This document shows, in pieces, positions 9,065 to 17,521 of a DNA stretch of 64,000 bases. Each line of letters opens with the position of its first letter. The first letter of the stretch is position 1. Under the pieces are notes generated by a model. It was not told the origin of the DNA. It made no database searches and saw only the letters and a program-made list of their open reading frames with translations. Source of the stretch: Tritrichomonas musculus (taxonomy: Eukaryota; Parabasalia; Tritrichomonadida; Tritrichomonadidae). A program made the translations under genes and the position numbers. The DNA lies in the NCBI GenBank assembly GCA_039105265.1, contig JAPFFF010000029.1, forward strand, positions 124,001-188,000, given 5' to 3'.

Positions 9065-9110
9065 TTGTACCTTGGAAAAAACCAGGAAATCACATTTTTT
9101 TATATACCAA
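9065..9110. promoter_or_regulatory. Divergent promoter between capsid and glycine-rich small gene
   Basis: Only 46 bp separate two opposite ATGs. The gap is rich in A and T runs (TTTTTTATATACC on one side, GGTTTTTTCC on the other). It must serve as leader for both genes if both are expressed. No TATA-type element can be assigned with confidence. Confidence 0.45.
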
Positions 9111-9362
9111 ATGGGCATTGGTATCTTCAGGAAGATAAAAGATGGATTCCGCAAAGTGGGATCTACACTCAGGAATGTCGCGCAGAGAGTTGTTGATAAG
9201 CTACCTACAGTTGTCAATGTTGGTAGACAAATCATTGATAGGGTCAAACCAATTGCAGGATTGATACCTGGTGCAGGTGGACTACTTGATACAATTGATA
9301 GAGGTTTGGGAACGGTTGGTAAGGCTGGTGAAATAGGTAAATCCATATTGGATAAAGTTTAA
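9111..9362 (+). CDS. Small glycine/valine-rich basic virion-like protein
   Basis: 83 residues from the ATG at 9111; an upstream in-frame ATG at 9072 is close to the capsid start and less likely. The N-terminus is basic and amphipathic (FRKIKDGFRKVG), then comes a hydrophobic glycine-rich segment (AGLIPGAGGLL), and the end is basic. This layout recalls small membrane-lytic or DNA-binding core proteins of adeno-like viruses and Polintons. It is divergently paired with the major capsid gene. Function is inferred from composition only. Confidence 0.6.
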   Translation: MGIGIFRKIKDGFRKVGSTLRNVAQRVVDKLPTVVNVGRQIIDRVKPIAGLIPGAGGLLDTIDRGLGTVGKAGEIGKSILDKV

Positions 9363-9412
9363 TCATCACCAAATATCCACATACATATGAATTTATTTTT
9401 GCCTGTTTTGAA

Positions 9413-9874
9413 ATGAATACAGATAATGTGAAACATTTAGCCCAATGCGATATTAAGGTCATAAACGATAATAAGCTGGAGCAGCGTACGTTCAACTCAG
9501 TAGAGGAGTTCGACCTGTTCTACCAGAAGTACAAAGATATGTTCAATGAGAAGACCACCAATTATCTCAATAAAACCTACAAAATTATCACCCCTGAGTG
9601 TGAGTACAGGATTACCAAACGCACCGGCAAGGATGGCTCCAATAATGTGTTTCTCAAGAAAATCTCTAAGCAAGCCGATAACGATAACCTCGTGGAGATC
9701 CAATTTGCAAACATTCGAGCTGACATAAATGTATTGCAGTCATCATTAGATTCGTATTCCAAACGGATTACCACTTTGGAGAACACCATTGGCATGATCA
9801 CTACAAAAATAAATCAGCTCACCAATACTGTGAATGAATGTACTGATGCTGTGAACAACCTCCTAAGACATTAA
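9413..9874 (+). CDS. Coiled-coil protein, 153 residues
   Basis: The N-terminal half is a compact alpha/beta region. The last 60 residues (from about FANIRADINVLQ) form heptads of leucine, isoleucine and valine typical of a trimeric or dimeric coiled coil. The start is preceded by ATTTTTGCCTGTTTTGAA, a good copy of the shared leader motif. It overlaps the convergent 9871 gene by four bases. It could be an oligomeric virion or fibre-base component; no family recognised. Confidence 0.65.
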   Translation: MNTDNVKHLAQCDIKVINDNKLEQRTFNSVEEFDLFYQKYKDMFNEKTTNYLNKTYKIITPECEYRITKRTGKDGSNNVFLKKISKQADNDNLVEIQFANIRADINVLQSSLDSYSKRITTLENTIGMITTKINQLTNTVNECTDAVNNLLRH

Positions 9875-10098
9875 ATTTTTGAATTATTTGGGACTACCTG
9901 GTGATTGAGCGAGTGGTGTATCGCTGATGATGTTGATTTAATAACTGGGTCATGTATAATACACCCCTTATCTTCATATTTTTGGATTGTAGGTTTGGTA
10001 CAACTCATGGTTCGCATATTTCGCATGTGGCGTTCCAGGTGATTGAAATACGTAAGCCCATTAGAATCTTTTAATACACGGCGTTCCTCATAAGACAT
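9871..10098 (-). CDS. Small basic protein, 75 residues
   Basis: A histidine-, arginine- and serine-rich protein with a single helix (FNHLERHMRNMR). It starts at TTAAATG only 34 bp from the divergent 10133 gene and overlaps the 9413 gene by four bases at the 3' end. Tight packing and the TTAAATG context are the main reasons for accepting it. Function unknown. Confidence 0.5.
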   Translation of the reverse strand: MSYEERRVLKDSNGLTYFNHLERHMRNMRTMSCTKPTIQKYEDKGCIIHDPVIKSTSSAIHHSLNHQVVPNNSKI

Positions 10099-10132
10099 TT
10101 AATCTTGAAAAAACACTTTTTTTCGTATCTAA

Positions 10133-10366
10133 ATGACTGAATTGAGTGAATACAAGAAAGAGATTCCAGAGTTGAAGCGCATCAAGCATGATCTCAAGGA
10201 GAAGTGCTATTTGTATAAGGGTCATCTCAATAACATCAAAGGTGGCATGCTGGGTAGCAATGGTCTTGCCGTTCGTGAATCACTGATTGAAGATATTAAT
10301 AGTTTGAAGGAAAAGGTTGCCAAACTCGAGAATGAGTTAGCTGAATTATCAAGCGATAACCATTAA
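10133..10366 (+). CDS. Short coiled-coil protein, 77 residues
   Basis: Almost the whole protein is charged helix: LSEYKKEIPELKRIKHDL at the start, and a strong heptad run (INSLKEKVAKLENELAEL) at the end. The leader reads CTTTTTTTCGTATCTAAATG. It sits between a divergent small gene and the integrase. A scaffold or regulatory role is possible, but no family is recognised. Confidence 0.6.
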   Translation: MTELSEYKKEIPELKRIKHDLKEKCYLYKGHLNNIKGGMLGSNGLAVRESLIEDINSLKEKVAKLENELAELSSDNH

Positions 10367-10437
10367 ATTCCCAGGGTCGTAATATTGCTAGGATGTATTC
10401 CATACTCCCGATTGAGACCATTATTTTTGCACATTAA

Positions 10438-11700
10438 ATGATGCACAAGCTCTCAGTCCCACAGGGGATGACTGATAACAAGAAATCATTCAAGATATTC
10501 GATAATGAGTACAAGTCATTGCTCAAGTACCCATTCAAATCTAAAATATCAAAATTGGACCCATCACTGTTTATCGTCAACCCCGAGTATCATCATGAAC
10601 CATTCGTTAAGGACTTCAAATTGAAACCATGTAATTCTTATTCAAAACCGGATTTCTCATTTGAACCTGGCTGCTGGGAGGTCGATTTGATGTTTGTGAA
10701 GTACACTACGAAGGAACATGGAATACCTCCTGGTTATAAATTGGTACCCCATGAAACCATTTACCTCATCATGGTGAATGTCAACACGCGATATCTAATT
10801 GTGGAACCGCTTAAGGACAAACTAGCTGATACCATTAAGGATGCATACGCCAAAATCATTCTCGATAAATATGATGACTTCAAATTTAATACCATCAAAT
10901 GTGATGGTGAAAATAATCTACTAAAAGTGCTTGATGTGGCAAATCAAACTGATGAAAATAGGGAAATAGCCAATGGCACTAAAAATGTGCTATTCAATAA
11001 AAATGCACTGATCGTTAATAAATCCAAACATAGCAACTCTCACAAAATCGTTGATGCAACCATTAGGACACTCCGCAATGCATTCGGTTTAGATAATCGT
11101 CGAATTGGAGACCCTTTCCTGATGCAACAGATGGTCCACTACTATAACAACACACCGCATCGTTCTCTACGAATGCCCAATCCCAATTATCGAGATGATG
11201 AGTATTATGACCAGTATCTGGCTAAAGAGCCTAAGTGGATATACTATACACCCAATCAAATGCAGCACAACCCTGATTTGGAATGGAGATACATCAGGGA
11301 TTGCCAACGGAGGCTACGTCGAATCAAAAATAATATGCAAATGGATGGTCTACTGAGCTATCACAAGGGTAATATCATATTGATCCATTACGATACATCC
11401 AAAACTGAGAAGAAGCATGAGAAGCAGAGGCGTGTGTTCAATGAGATTGCTGAATTCATAAGATACCATAATGGGAACGTCGAATGCAAATTGCTGAACC
11501 CATATCGTAGATTCCAGTTGAATGCTGATAAGCAAGCAGGAACTGCGTTCTATGTGCCGTATATCAAAACCAAAACTGGTCGAACGCCAATGACTGATGA
11601 TGAGCGAGCTACTATAACAATCCCCATCATGTACACCCGATTCGTGGCACCCAATTATGAATCATTGGGTGAAGACTATAAGCAGTACTTTGCTGTCTAA
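10438..11700 (+). CDS. Polinton integrase (retroviral type)
   Basis: A 420-residue protein. The RNase-H-like core spans about residues 75-250: GCWEVDLMF gives the first acidic strand, IKCDGENN the second, and a helix with HKIVDATIRTLR the third, followed by VHYYNNTPHRSL, a strong integrase signature. The C-terminal 110 residues hold an SH3-like basic domain (GNIILIHYD, then CKLLNPYRRF). It catalyses insertion of element DNA into the genome and would generate the 6-bp duplication seen here. The leader ATTTTTGCACATTAAATG is one of the best copies of the shared motif. Confidence 0.92.
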   Translation: MMHKLSVPQGMTDNKKSFKIFDNEYKSLLKYPFKSKISKLDPSLFIVNPEYHHEPFVKDFKLKPCNSYSKPDFSFEPGCWEVDLMFVKYTTKEHGIPPGYKLVPHETIYLIMVNVNTRYLIVEPLKDKLADTIKDAYAKIILDKYDDFKFNTIKCDGENNLLKVLDVANQTDENREIANGTKNVLFNKNALIVNKSKHSNSHKIVDATIRTLRNAFGLDNRRIGDPFLMQQMVHYYNNTPHRSLRMPNPNYRDDEYYDQYLAKEPKWIYYTPNQMQHNPDLEWRYIRDCQRRLRRIKNNMQMDGLLSYHKGNIILIHYDTSKTEKKHEKQRRVFNEIAEFIRYHNGNVECKLLNPYRRFQLNADKQAGTAFYVPYIKTKTGRTPMTDDERATITIPIMYTRFVAPNYESLGEDYKQYFAV

Positions 11701-11703
11701 TAA

Positions 11704-12036
11704 ATGCCAAAGCGCTATTTCCATACACAGACCACAGAATTTACATTACCTGAGGATTTCATATATAGTCGCAACAAGAAATACATCGTAGTGCAGTATG
11801 TAGGGGCTATCGTAAATAAGACCATAATCGGTGATTTAATGGTACACTCAGACATTGTTGAATTCGACCCATACTGCGACCACTTCATAATGTTAGCCAA
11901 CAGGCGGCAAACTAAGTATCGCAAATATGAGATGCTCAACAGGACCAAGCGGGATTTCAAAATATGGTTCACAGACCTGTATGGCAATGAGATAAAACCT
12001 GATGCATTCGTGCTATCATGCTTGCTAATATATTGA
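11704..12036 (+). CDS. Small beta-rich protein, possible minor capsid
   Basis: 110 residues starting four bases after the integrase stop, so the two may share one transcript. The protein alternates hydrophobic strands and ends with DFKIWFTDLYGNEIKPDAFV followed by a hydrophobic strand, a pattern also seen at the end of the 334-residue protein of the outer element. That resembles the last strands of a jelly roll, but the protein is short for one. Function unproven. Confidence 0.6.
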   Translation: MPKRYFHTQTTEFTLPEDFIYSRNKKYIVVQYVGAIVNKTIIGDLMVHSDIVEFDPYCDHFIMLANRRQTKYRKYEMLNRTKRDFKIWFTDLYGNEIKPDAFVLSCLLIY

Positions 12037-12127
12037 ATATAGAATGCAGTTCGCTAGCGCTCGGCAATGAAATTGCTTCCTGCTTGGGTTACCGAATAAG
12101 CCTCTAAATGAGTTTATTTTTGGGTAA

Positions 12128-13606
12128 ATGAATGATGACTACTTTGAGGTTTATACATTGAAACCAGGTCAATATCGTGAATTAAAATATTCAAAATATT
12201 TATCAGCGGTATACCTTGATGTCGATAAATCTACTAAATTATATTTCCCACGTGATTTAGTTCCACCACCAGTCGTTCATGACTACACGATTGATAAAAA
12301 TGGAGCTACATTCACAATGACATCACATGAAAAAGTTCCTACATACATATGGGAATCTAGATATGTGCCATCAGCGAATGACTTTTGTATGATACTAGTT
12401 CGAGGACCCAATAATCATAAACTTTATCCAAAATCGTATATCGCCTATCACAGAAATATTTTCAAGGAAACTGTTCTTGCAAACACAACTAAAAGACCTG
12501 GTGATTATGTTATAGGGTTTGAGATAGCGGTTTATTCAAATCATTTGCTTCTACCAGAAATATATTGTTTTGAACAAGATCCTTTATACCCGTCAAACCA
12601 GACAGCTCAACAAGATAGTCGTCCAAAACCCATTCAATTTTCATTCTCAAGCGATGAAGTTTTTAGTAAGTCTCCACCTAGTAAAAATATTTTGGTTAAT
12701 AATGGGACTGCCCCATTTGAGAAAAAAACTAAGGATTGGTATCATGAACACACATCATATCACCCTCGACAAAAACTTATATGTAATGATTACACGGATG
12801 AGGCTAGTGAGAGTAGTGATAATGAACAAAATACATATGACCCGCATGAAGCTGAGTATAGGGATTATCAGGTGAGAAATCAAAATAAAATTAGTCCAAG
12901 TGGTGTATATATGTCTACCGATAAGAGACCAGGTACGAAGTCCGTTGTTGCTCGAAAAACAAATGGTTCACTCCAAGAATATCGAGTTGGGAAACGTGCG
13001 ATGACTGATATACGACGCAAGCAGTCATATAAATATCAAAAATATCAGGGTGACGCTCAAACTCTCAATCCTAGAAGTACATATGACTCGCAGAGTGGTT
13101 ACTCGCAGAGGCTCGACACTAGGAGCGATGATGAGTATTCTAGTGAATCAAATGTTGATGATGATTATGCTCCACGAAGTAGTTCACGTAGACAGCACAG
13201 TCTGTATCGTAATGGACTTAGAGACAGGACTCGTGAGCAGGAATCACAAGATAACTCCAATACTAGAACACCTGAGCAGAAGGTACTTCGTACTTCATCT
13301 AGAAAGCATTCCAGTTCGGTGAAATTCGGTAAATCATTTAAACCATATCGGGAGAAATTCACACCCCAATTCAAGGGTAATACCATGGACACCACATTTG
13401 AGTATGAAATGCCGCCTGAGCGCAGTGATGAATATAGTGAGCAGGAACTGAGTTCGCAATATGAGAAGAGGGGGATCCTGCAACTCCATTACCGACCACA
13501 AGTGAACCCCAACCACCTCGTAGGCATAAACGCAATGCAAAAATAATATCCAAACCCAGCCAAAAGCGTGAGAATTTCTTTGACCGATTCAAGCAATAGT
13601 ATATAC
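12128..13606 (+). CDS. Unknown structural-type protein with long disordered tail
   Basis: The frame gives 472 residues to a stop at 13544-13546; the bases up to 13606 hold no other gene. Residues 1-150 are beta-rich and might be a single jelly roll (penton-like). Residues 170-472 are low in hydrophobics and rich in serine, arginine, tyrosine and glutamine, so probably disordered. The first 600 bases are more AT-rich than the rest. The leader TTTATTTTTGGGTAAATG is a strong copy of the shared motif. A minor capsid or DNA-binding role is inferred only. Confidence 0.6.
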
Positions 13607-15163
13607 CTATTGTTGACCACCATATACGATTTCAAATCGACTTGCACTCGCTTTCCTAGCATCCCTAGCCTCCTTATTTTTGGCTTTCATCTCAAGGTAT
13701 CCGCTTTTCGCTCCATAGAATTCATAGTCAATCAACTGGTTGATGTTGTCAATAAATGAATCACGAACTTCCTTCACCGCGATTGGAGAACTGGTATTTA
13801 CGTATATAAGTAGATTTTCAAATGCTGCAGGTGTTCGCTTGCCTTGATCATCAGTTCGAGGTACGGTTCCCTCATCGAAAGTGGTATTAAATCCCCATAG
13901 GAATACTATTTGTTCAATCTGTTCTAGCATTTCGAGAATTTCATCAGGTATTTCCGCATCCTTTAGAGCACCAGTCTTGCGGTCAGCTACTTGGTCAATG
14001 AGTTTAATCCATTCCTCGATCATGGGACCAACTATCTGCATATACTCTGACTTATGAGTGCTCTTCCAATTGGACCAGCTTGGGTAGTTGAATGACTTGT
14101 CATTATACCTTTGCTCTATAGTACTTTTCGCAGGGAGGTCGAAGTAGTAAATATATATGGCGTTGCATACGGCTAGGAAATTGGTCAACTTCTTGAGTTC
14201 GAGCCAATCTTGAAGTTTATCCTGGCCCCAGAATACATTCCATATATGCGAGAACAGGGATGCCCAATAGCTGTTAGGTGATAAGCGCTTGCTCATACGT
14301 GCCTTTCCAATACCGGATTCACCATATGCCTTTTCTAGAGTAGTCAATGCCACGGATTTAGTCAATTTATATTCACCACGCTCCCAATCAACCTTGGTAA
14401 TATCCTTATCGAATTGCTCCTTGAGCCATACATTGAATGGCTTGGCTTGACGCTTAGCCTTTGTATCACAAATGGTTTTCCAGGCCTTCTTATAGGGTGA
14501 TGCATGAACTAATTTGTATCCGTTGACAATAGCTGGAATGCCGCGTTTGTCAACCAATACGATATCATCAACCTTGTCACCATTGAGGTCTGTAATACGA
14601 TTTCCTAATGGGTCGTTGGAATTGGTTGGTAATAATCTGTACTTGGGAACTCCAGTTTCATCGAGGTGGTTCATACAATACTCCTTTGCGGTATCACGTG
14701 CTGCAGCTGATGGAATGTACTTAACCCGGTAATTGCCGTTTATAATCATATCTAGGAAGTTCTTCTTGAAGGTTGATGAATCACCTGTGAGTGAGAGATT
14801 GCCGAATTGGCCTAAACGACCTTTGACATTCTCATAGTCTTTGCCATTGCGTCTACCTACGGTAGCACTTGGTGGTTCAACCTCTTGCATAACATATTCA
14901 TATGCATTATCTTCATTGAATCTGGATATTGGTTTGAATGGCGATTTTTGTATTTGTTGGGTGAATTTTAGATTAGGTTTACTAACGTGTTTGACAGGTG
15001 TCCTAATATATTCATATCGTGTTGGTCTATCGTTGTTGTTATCATCAACACCCGGTGCTTGGACATTACCATCATCATCATCATCGCTAACCTCTGCTGG
15101 TGGTGCTGCTGCTGGTGGTGGTTGCTTTTTAGTATTTGGACGCTTCGGAGATTTATAGCTCAT
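13607..15163 (-). CDS. Large Polinton structural-type protein
   Basis: 518 residues from the first ATG in frame; the open frame extends about 130 bp further, so the true start is uncertain. The N-terminal 110 residues are proline-, lysine- and aspartate-rich and disordered. Residues around 180-230 contain ITDLNGDKVDDIVLVD, a calcium-loop-like DxNGDxxDD pattern also found in FG-GAP and dockerin proteins. The C-terminal half is helical with many tryptophans. Virion proteins of related elements show similar size and layout, but I cannot name a family. It is divergent from the fibre gene. Confidence 0.6.
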   Translation of the reverse strand: MSYKSPKRPNTKKQPPPAAAPPAEVSDDDDDGNVQAPGVDDNNNDRPTRYEYIRTPVKHVSKPNLKFTQQIQKSPFKPISRFNEDNAYEYVMQEVEPPSATVGRRNGKDYENVKGRLGQFGNLSLTGDSSTFKKNFLDMIINGNYRVKYIPSAAARDTAKEYCMNHLDETGVPKYRLLPTNSNDPLGNRITDLNGDKVDDIVLVDKRGIPAIVNGYKLVHASPYKKAWKTICDTKAKRQAKPFNVWLKEQFDKDITKVDWERGEYKLTKSVALTTLEKAYGESGIGKARMSKRLSPNSYWASLFSHIWNVFWGQDKLQDWLELKKLTNFLAVCNAIYIYYFDLPAKSTIEQRYNDKSFNYPSWSNWKSTHKSEYMQIVGPMIEEWIKLIDQVADRKTGALKDAEIPDEILEMLEQIEQIVFLWGFNTTFDEGTVPRTDDQGKRTPAAFENLLIYVNTSSPIAVKEVRDSFIDNINQLIDYEFYGAKSGYLEMKAKNKEARDARKASASRFEIVYGGQQ

Positions 15164-15313
15164 GAGTACTTTAGGTGTGAAAAAAATGTCATTATTTGCA
15201 TACTCGCAATTGGCATCTCTTTGGACATCAGCTTGGGATTCCGATTCACCATCCACCTCCTCGAAAGGGGGTCCGATGGGTATACCGGTAATCACACCTT
15301 TATTGTATAGGAA

Positions 15314-17488
15314 ATGTTCAGTATAGAACAGAGTGGATTTTCAATAAAAGCGGCCACTATCGACGAGTTACTGATTGAATACATCAAAAGGTATGCATGT
15401 ATGTGCCATAATGGGTCCAATGGCTCGAATATAACTGGTCCCAACCAGGAGCAAATCAAGGAACTCATTACGAGTACAGTTGGTGAGCATCTCGAAAAAT
15501 ATGCATTAGCCAAGGACCTTGAGTCATATGCTTTGCAAACCCAGCTATTCGACTATGTGAAAACCGAGGATTTCAATACGGAGATGCTGAAGTATGCGCT
15601 ATCTAAGGACTTGCAATCGTATGCCAGTAGTGCAGATGTGGAGAATGCCATTGGGGAATTACGTGATTACATCGTCAAAAACTGTGCACTCCCTGAGAAC
15701 ATCGTTACGAGTGATTCATTGAGTACTGCGTTGGAACCATATGTGAAGACTCAGGACTTACCAGATATGTCCGAGTATGTGAAGACTCAGGACTTACCAG
15801 ATATGACCAAGTATGCACTCGCTGAAGATATCCCGGAGATACCCACTGATTTGGTTAATGGATCTACACTGAGTACTGCATTGAGTACTGCGTTGGAACC
15901 GTATGCGAAGCTTGCGAACTTAAGTGAGTACGCTCTCAAAACGGATATCCCTGAGATCCCCACTGATTTGGTTAATGAATCTGCGTTGAGTACTGTGTTG
16001 GAACCATATGCGAAGACCCAGGACTTACCAGATATGACCGAGTACGCGAAGCTTGCGAACTTAAGTGAGTATGCTCTCAAAACAGATATACCAAAAGAGT
16101 ATTTCACTGATATCGGTGGAGAGGTTTATATCAAAGACCCAAACAACATCCTGACATTGGGTGGAGCAAATCAGACAAGTAGTGATGCACCTCTCATGGT
16201 CATGAAACCAAATCATTCTCGAAATAGTAGAATATTTAGCATTGGCAATCAACTGGATAGTTCGAATGAGCGATGGTTAGATTTTGATATTGATGCAAAC
16301 AGTGATACAGCGACCATCAAATACAATGAAATAACTGCATTGGAGATTACTCGATCAAAAGTTTGTGTTATGAATGCATGTGACGTAGACGGTAATGCCT
16401 ATGCAAAAACCCAGGACTTACCAGATATGACCAAGTATGCACTCACAACAGATATCCCAGCACCAGTTGACTTGACACCATATTATACTAGTGCCCAGGC
16501 TGATGAGAAGTTCGTTGATAAAGATGAATTGGCTTTTGAATTAGATAAGTATGTTCCCAAAGAAGGTAATTCAACTATTAAAGGTACATTGTCAATATTA
16601 GATACAAATACTACAGAATCAGATTTTAAAACCTTGTTAATAGCAGGCATAGGTACAAATGAAAATGAAGCCGCAACTTTCGGTTTTTATATTGGTTCAG
16701 GTGTTTTAGGTGTTGCAGGTTGTGAAAATATTATTGGTTGGGATATAGAACATACCATTTTTCATAATAACGTTTTTATAACATATGGTGATTTAGAAAT
16801 AGATGGTGTAGATGCAGATTGTTTAAAGGTATATCAAGGAAATCCAAATTTATATGAATCGAACATAATTCTTGGTCTTAATTCCGCAAAATGTGCAAAA
16901 ATACAATATTATAATCAAGGTAATTTAGCTCGTTATAGAGTAATATTGAATAATTCAAACGCGTTTTCTTATGAAGTTTCTCCATCAGGAAGAAATACAA
17001 CAATTGATTCAAATTTACATGTTAACGGTAAGATAACATCCAATGGTTCAACTACCATCACTCACTACTCCCCAATCGAGTCATCGGTTAACACCATCAC
17101 CGATTTCGTCATTGGAGCTCCAGTATATATGACCGGTAAGGTGTATCATCGTGAGGACTCGAAATGGGTCCCTAGCACTGAAGCTGACACCACTGATTGT
17201 ATATGTAGTGTGAAGACCACTGGTACCTGGAAGGAGTATGTTGGTATATGCGTGAGAATCGATGAAGCCAATGGTTGTATCACATTCGCCACTCATGGGG
17301 ATTACATGGTTAAGGTTGAGGACTCCTCATGCTATTCCATTGGGGATGAGGTATTCATCGATAACGCTGATAATAAACTGAAGATACTCACTGGTGAGAC
17401 CGCGATAACCTCAAAAATAAATCGTATGACCGTGGGTATCATAACTGGTATCATCAACGGATCCACATTAGCTGTATTCAAATCATAA
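15314..17488 (+). CDS. Fibre-like adhesin, 724 residues
   Basis: After a short head (1-45), residues 45-260 are made of imperfect short repeats such as YAKLANLSEYALKTDIP, KTQDLPDMTKYAL and IPTDLVNxSxLSTALEPY, like shaft regions of phage tail fibres. Residues 265-360 and 410-570 are two globular inserts that look like beta-helix or head domains. The last 150 residues (from TITDFVIGAPVYMTG) are beta-rich and resemble phage head-decoration or fibre-tip domains. It probably forms a trimeric receptor-binding spike on the virion. Bases 16555-17035 are strikingly more AT-rich than their flanks, suggesting a swapped domain. No signal peptide. Confidence 0.75.
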   Translation: MFSIEQSGFSIKAATIDELLIEYIKRYACMCHNGSNGSNITGPNQEQIKELITSTVGEHLEKYALAKDLESYALQTQLFDYVKTEDFNTEMLKYALSKDLQSYASSADVENAIGELRDYIVKNCALPENIVTSDSLSTALEPYVKTQDLPDMSEYVKTQDLPDMTKYALAEDIPEIPTDLVNGSTLSTALSTALEPYAKLANLSEYALKTDIPEIPTDLVNESALSTVLEPYAKTQDLPDMTEYAKLANLSEYALKTDIPKEYFTDIGGEVYIKDPNNILTLGGANQTSSDAPLMVMKPNHSRNSRIFSIGNQLDSSNERWLDFDIDANSDTATIKYNEITALEITRSKVCVMNACDVDGNAYAKTQDLPDMTKYALTTDIPAPVDLTPYYTSAQADEKFVDKDELAFELDKYVPKEGNSTIKGTLSILDTNTTESDFKTLLIAGIGTNENEAATFGFYIGSGVLGVAGCENIIGWDIEHTIFHNNVFITYGDLEIDGVDADCLKVYQGNPNLYESNIILGLNSAKCAKIQYYNQGNLARYRVILNNSNAFSYEVSPSGRNTTIDSNLHVNGKITSNGSTTITHYSPIESSVNTITDFVIGAPVYMTGKVYHREDSKWVPSTEADTTDCICSVKTTGTWKEYVGICVRIDEANGCITFATHGDYMVKVEDSSCYSIGDEVFIDNADNKLKILTGETAITSKINRMTVGIITGIINGSTLAVFKS

Positions 17489-17521
17489 TGTAGGTCGCAG
17501 CAATTTTGCTGTCACCCAAAT

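Noticed and set aside
9072-9110. An earlier in-frame ATG for the small glycine-rich Polinton gene
   Set aside because: It lies almost on the divergent capsid start; the ATG at 9111 gives the more typical short leader and a product starting MGIGIF.
13165-13592. Minus-strand frames opposite the tail of the 12128 gene
   Set aside because: They have no shared leader motif and overlap a longer, better supported gene.
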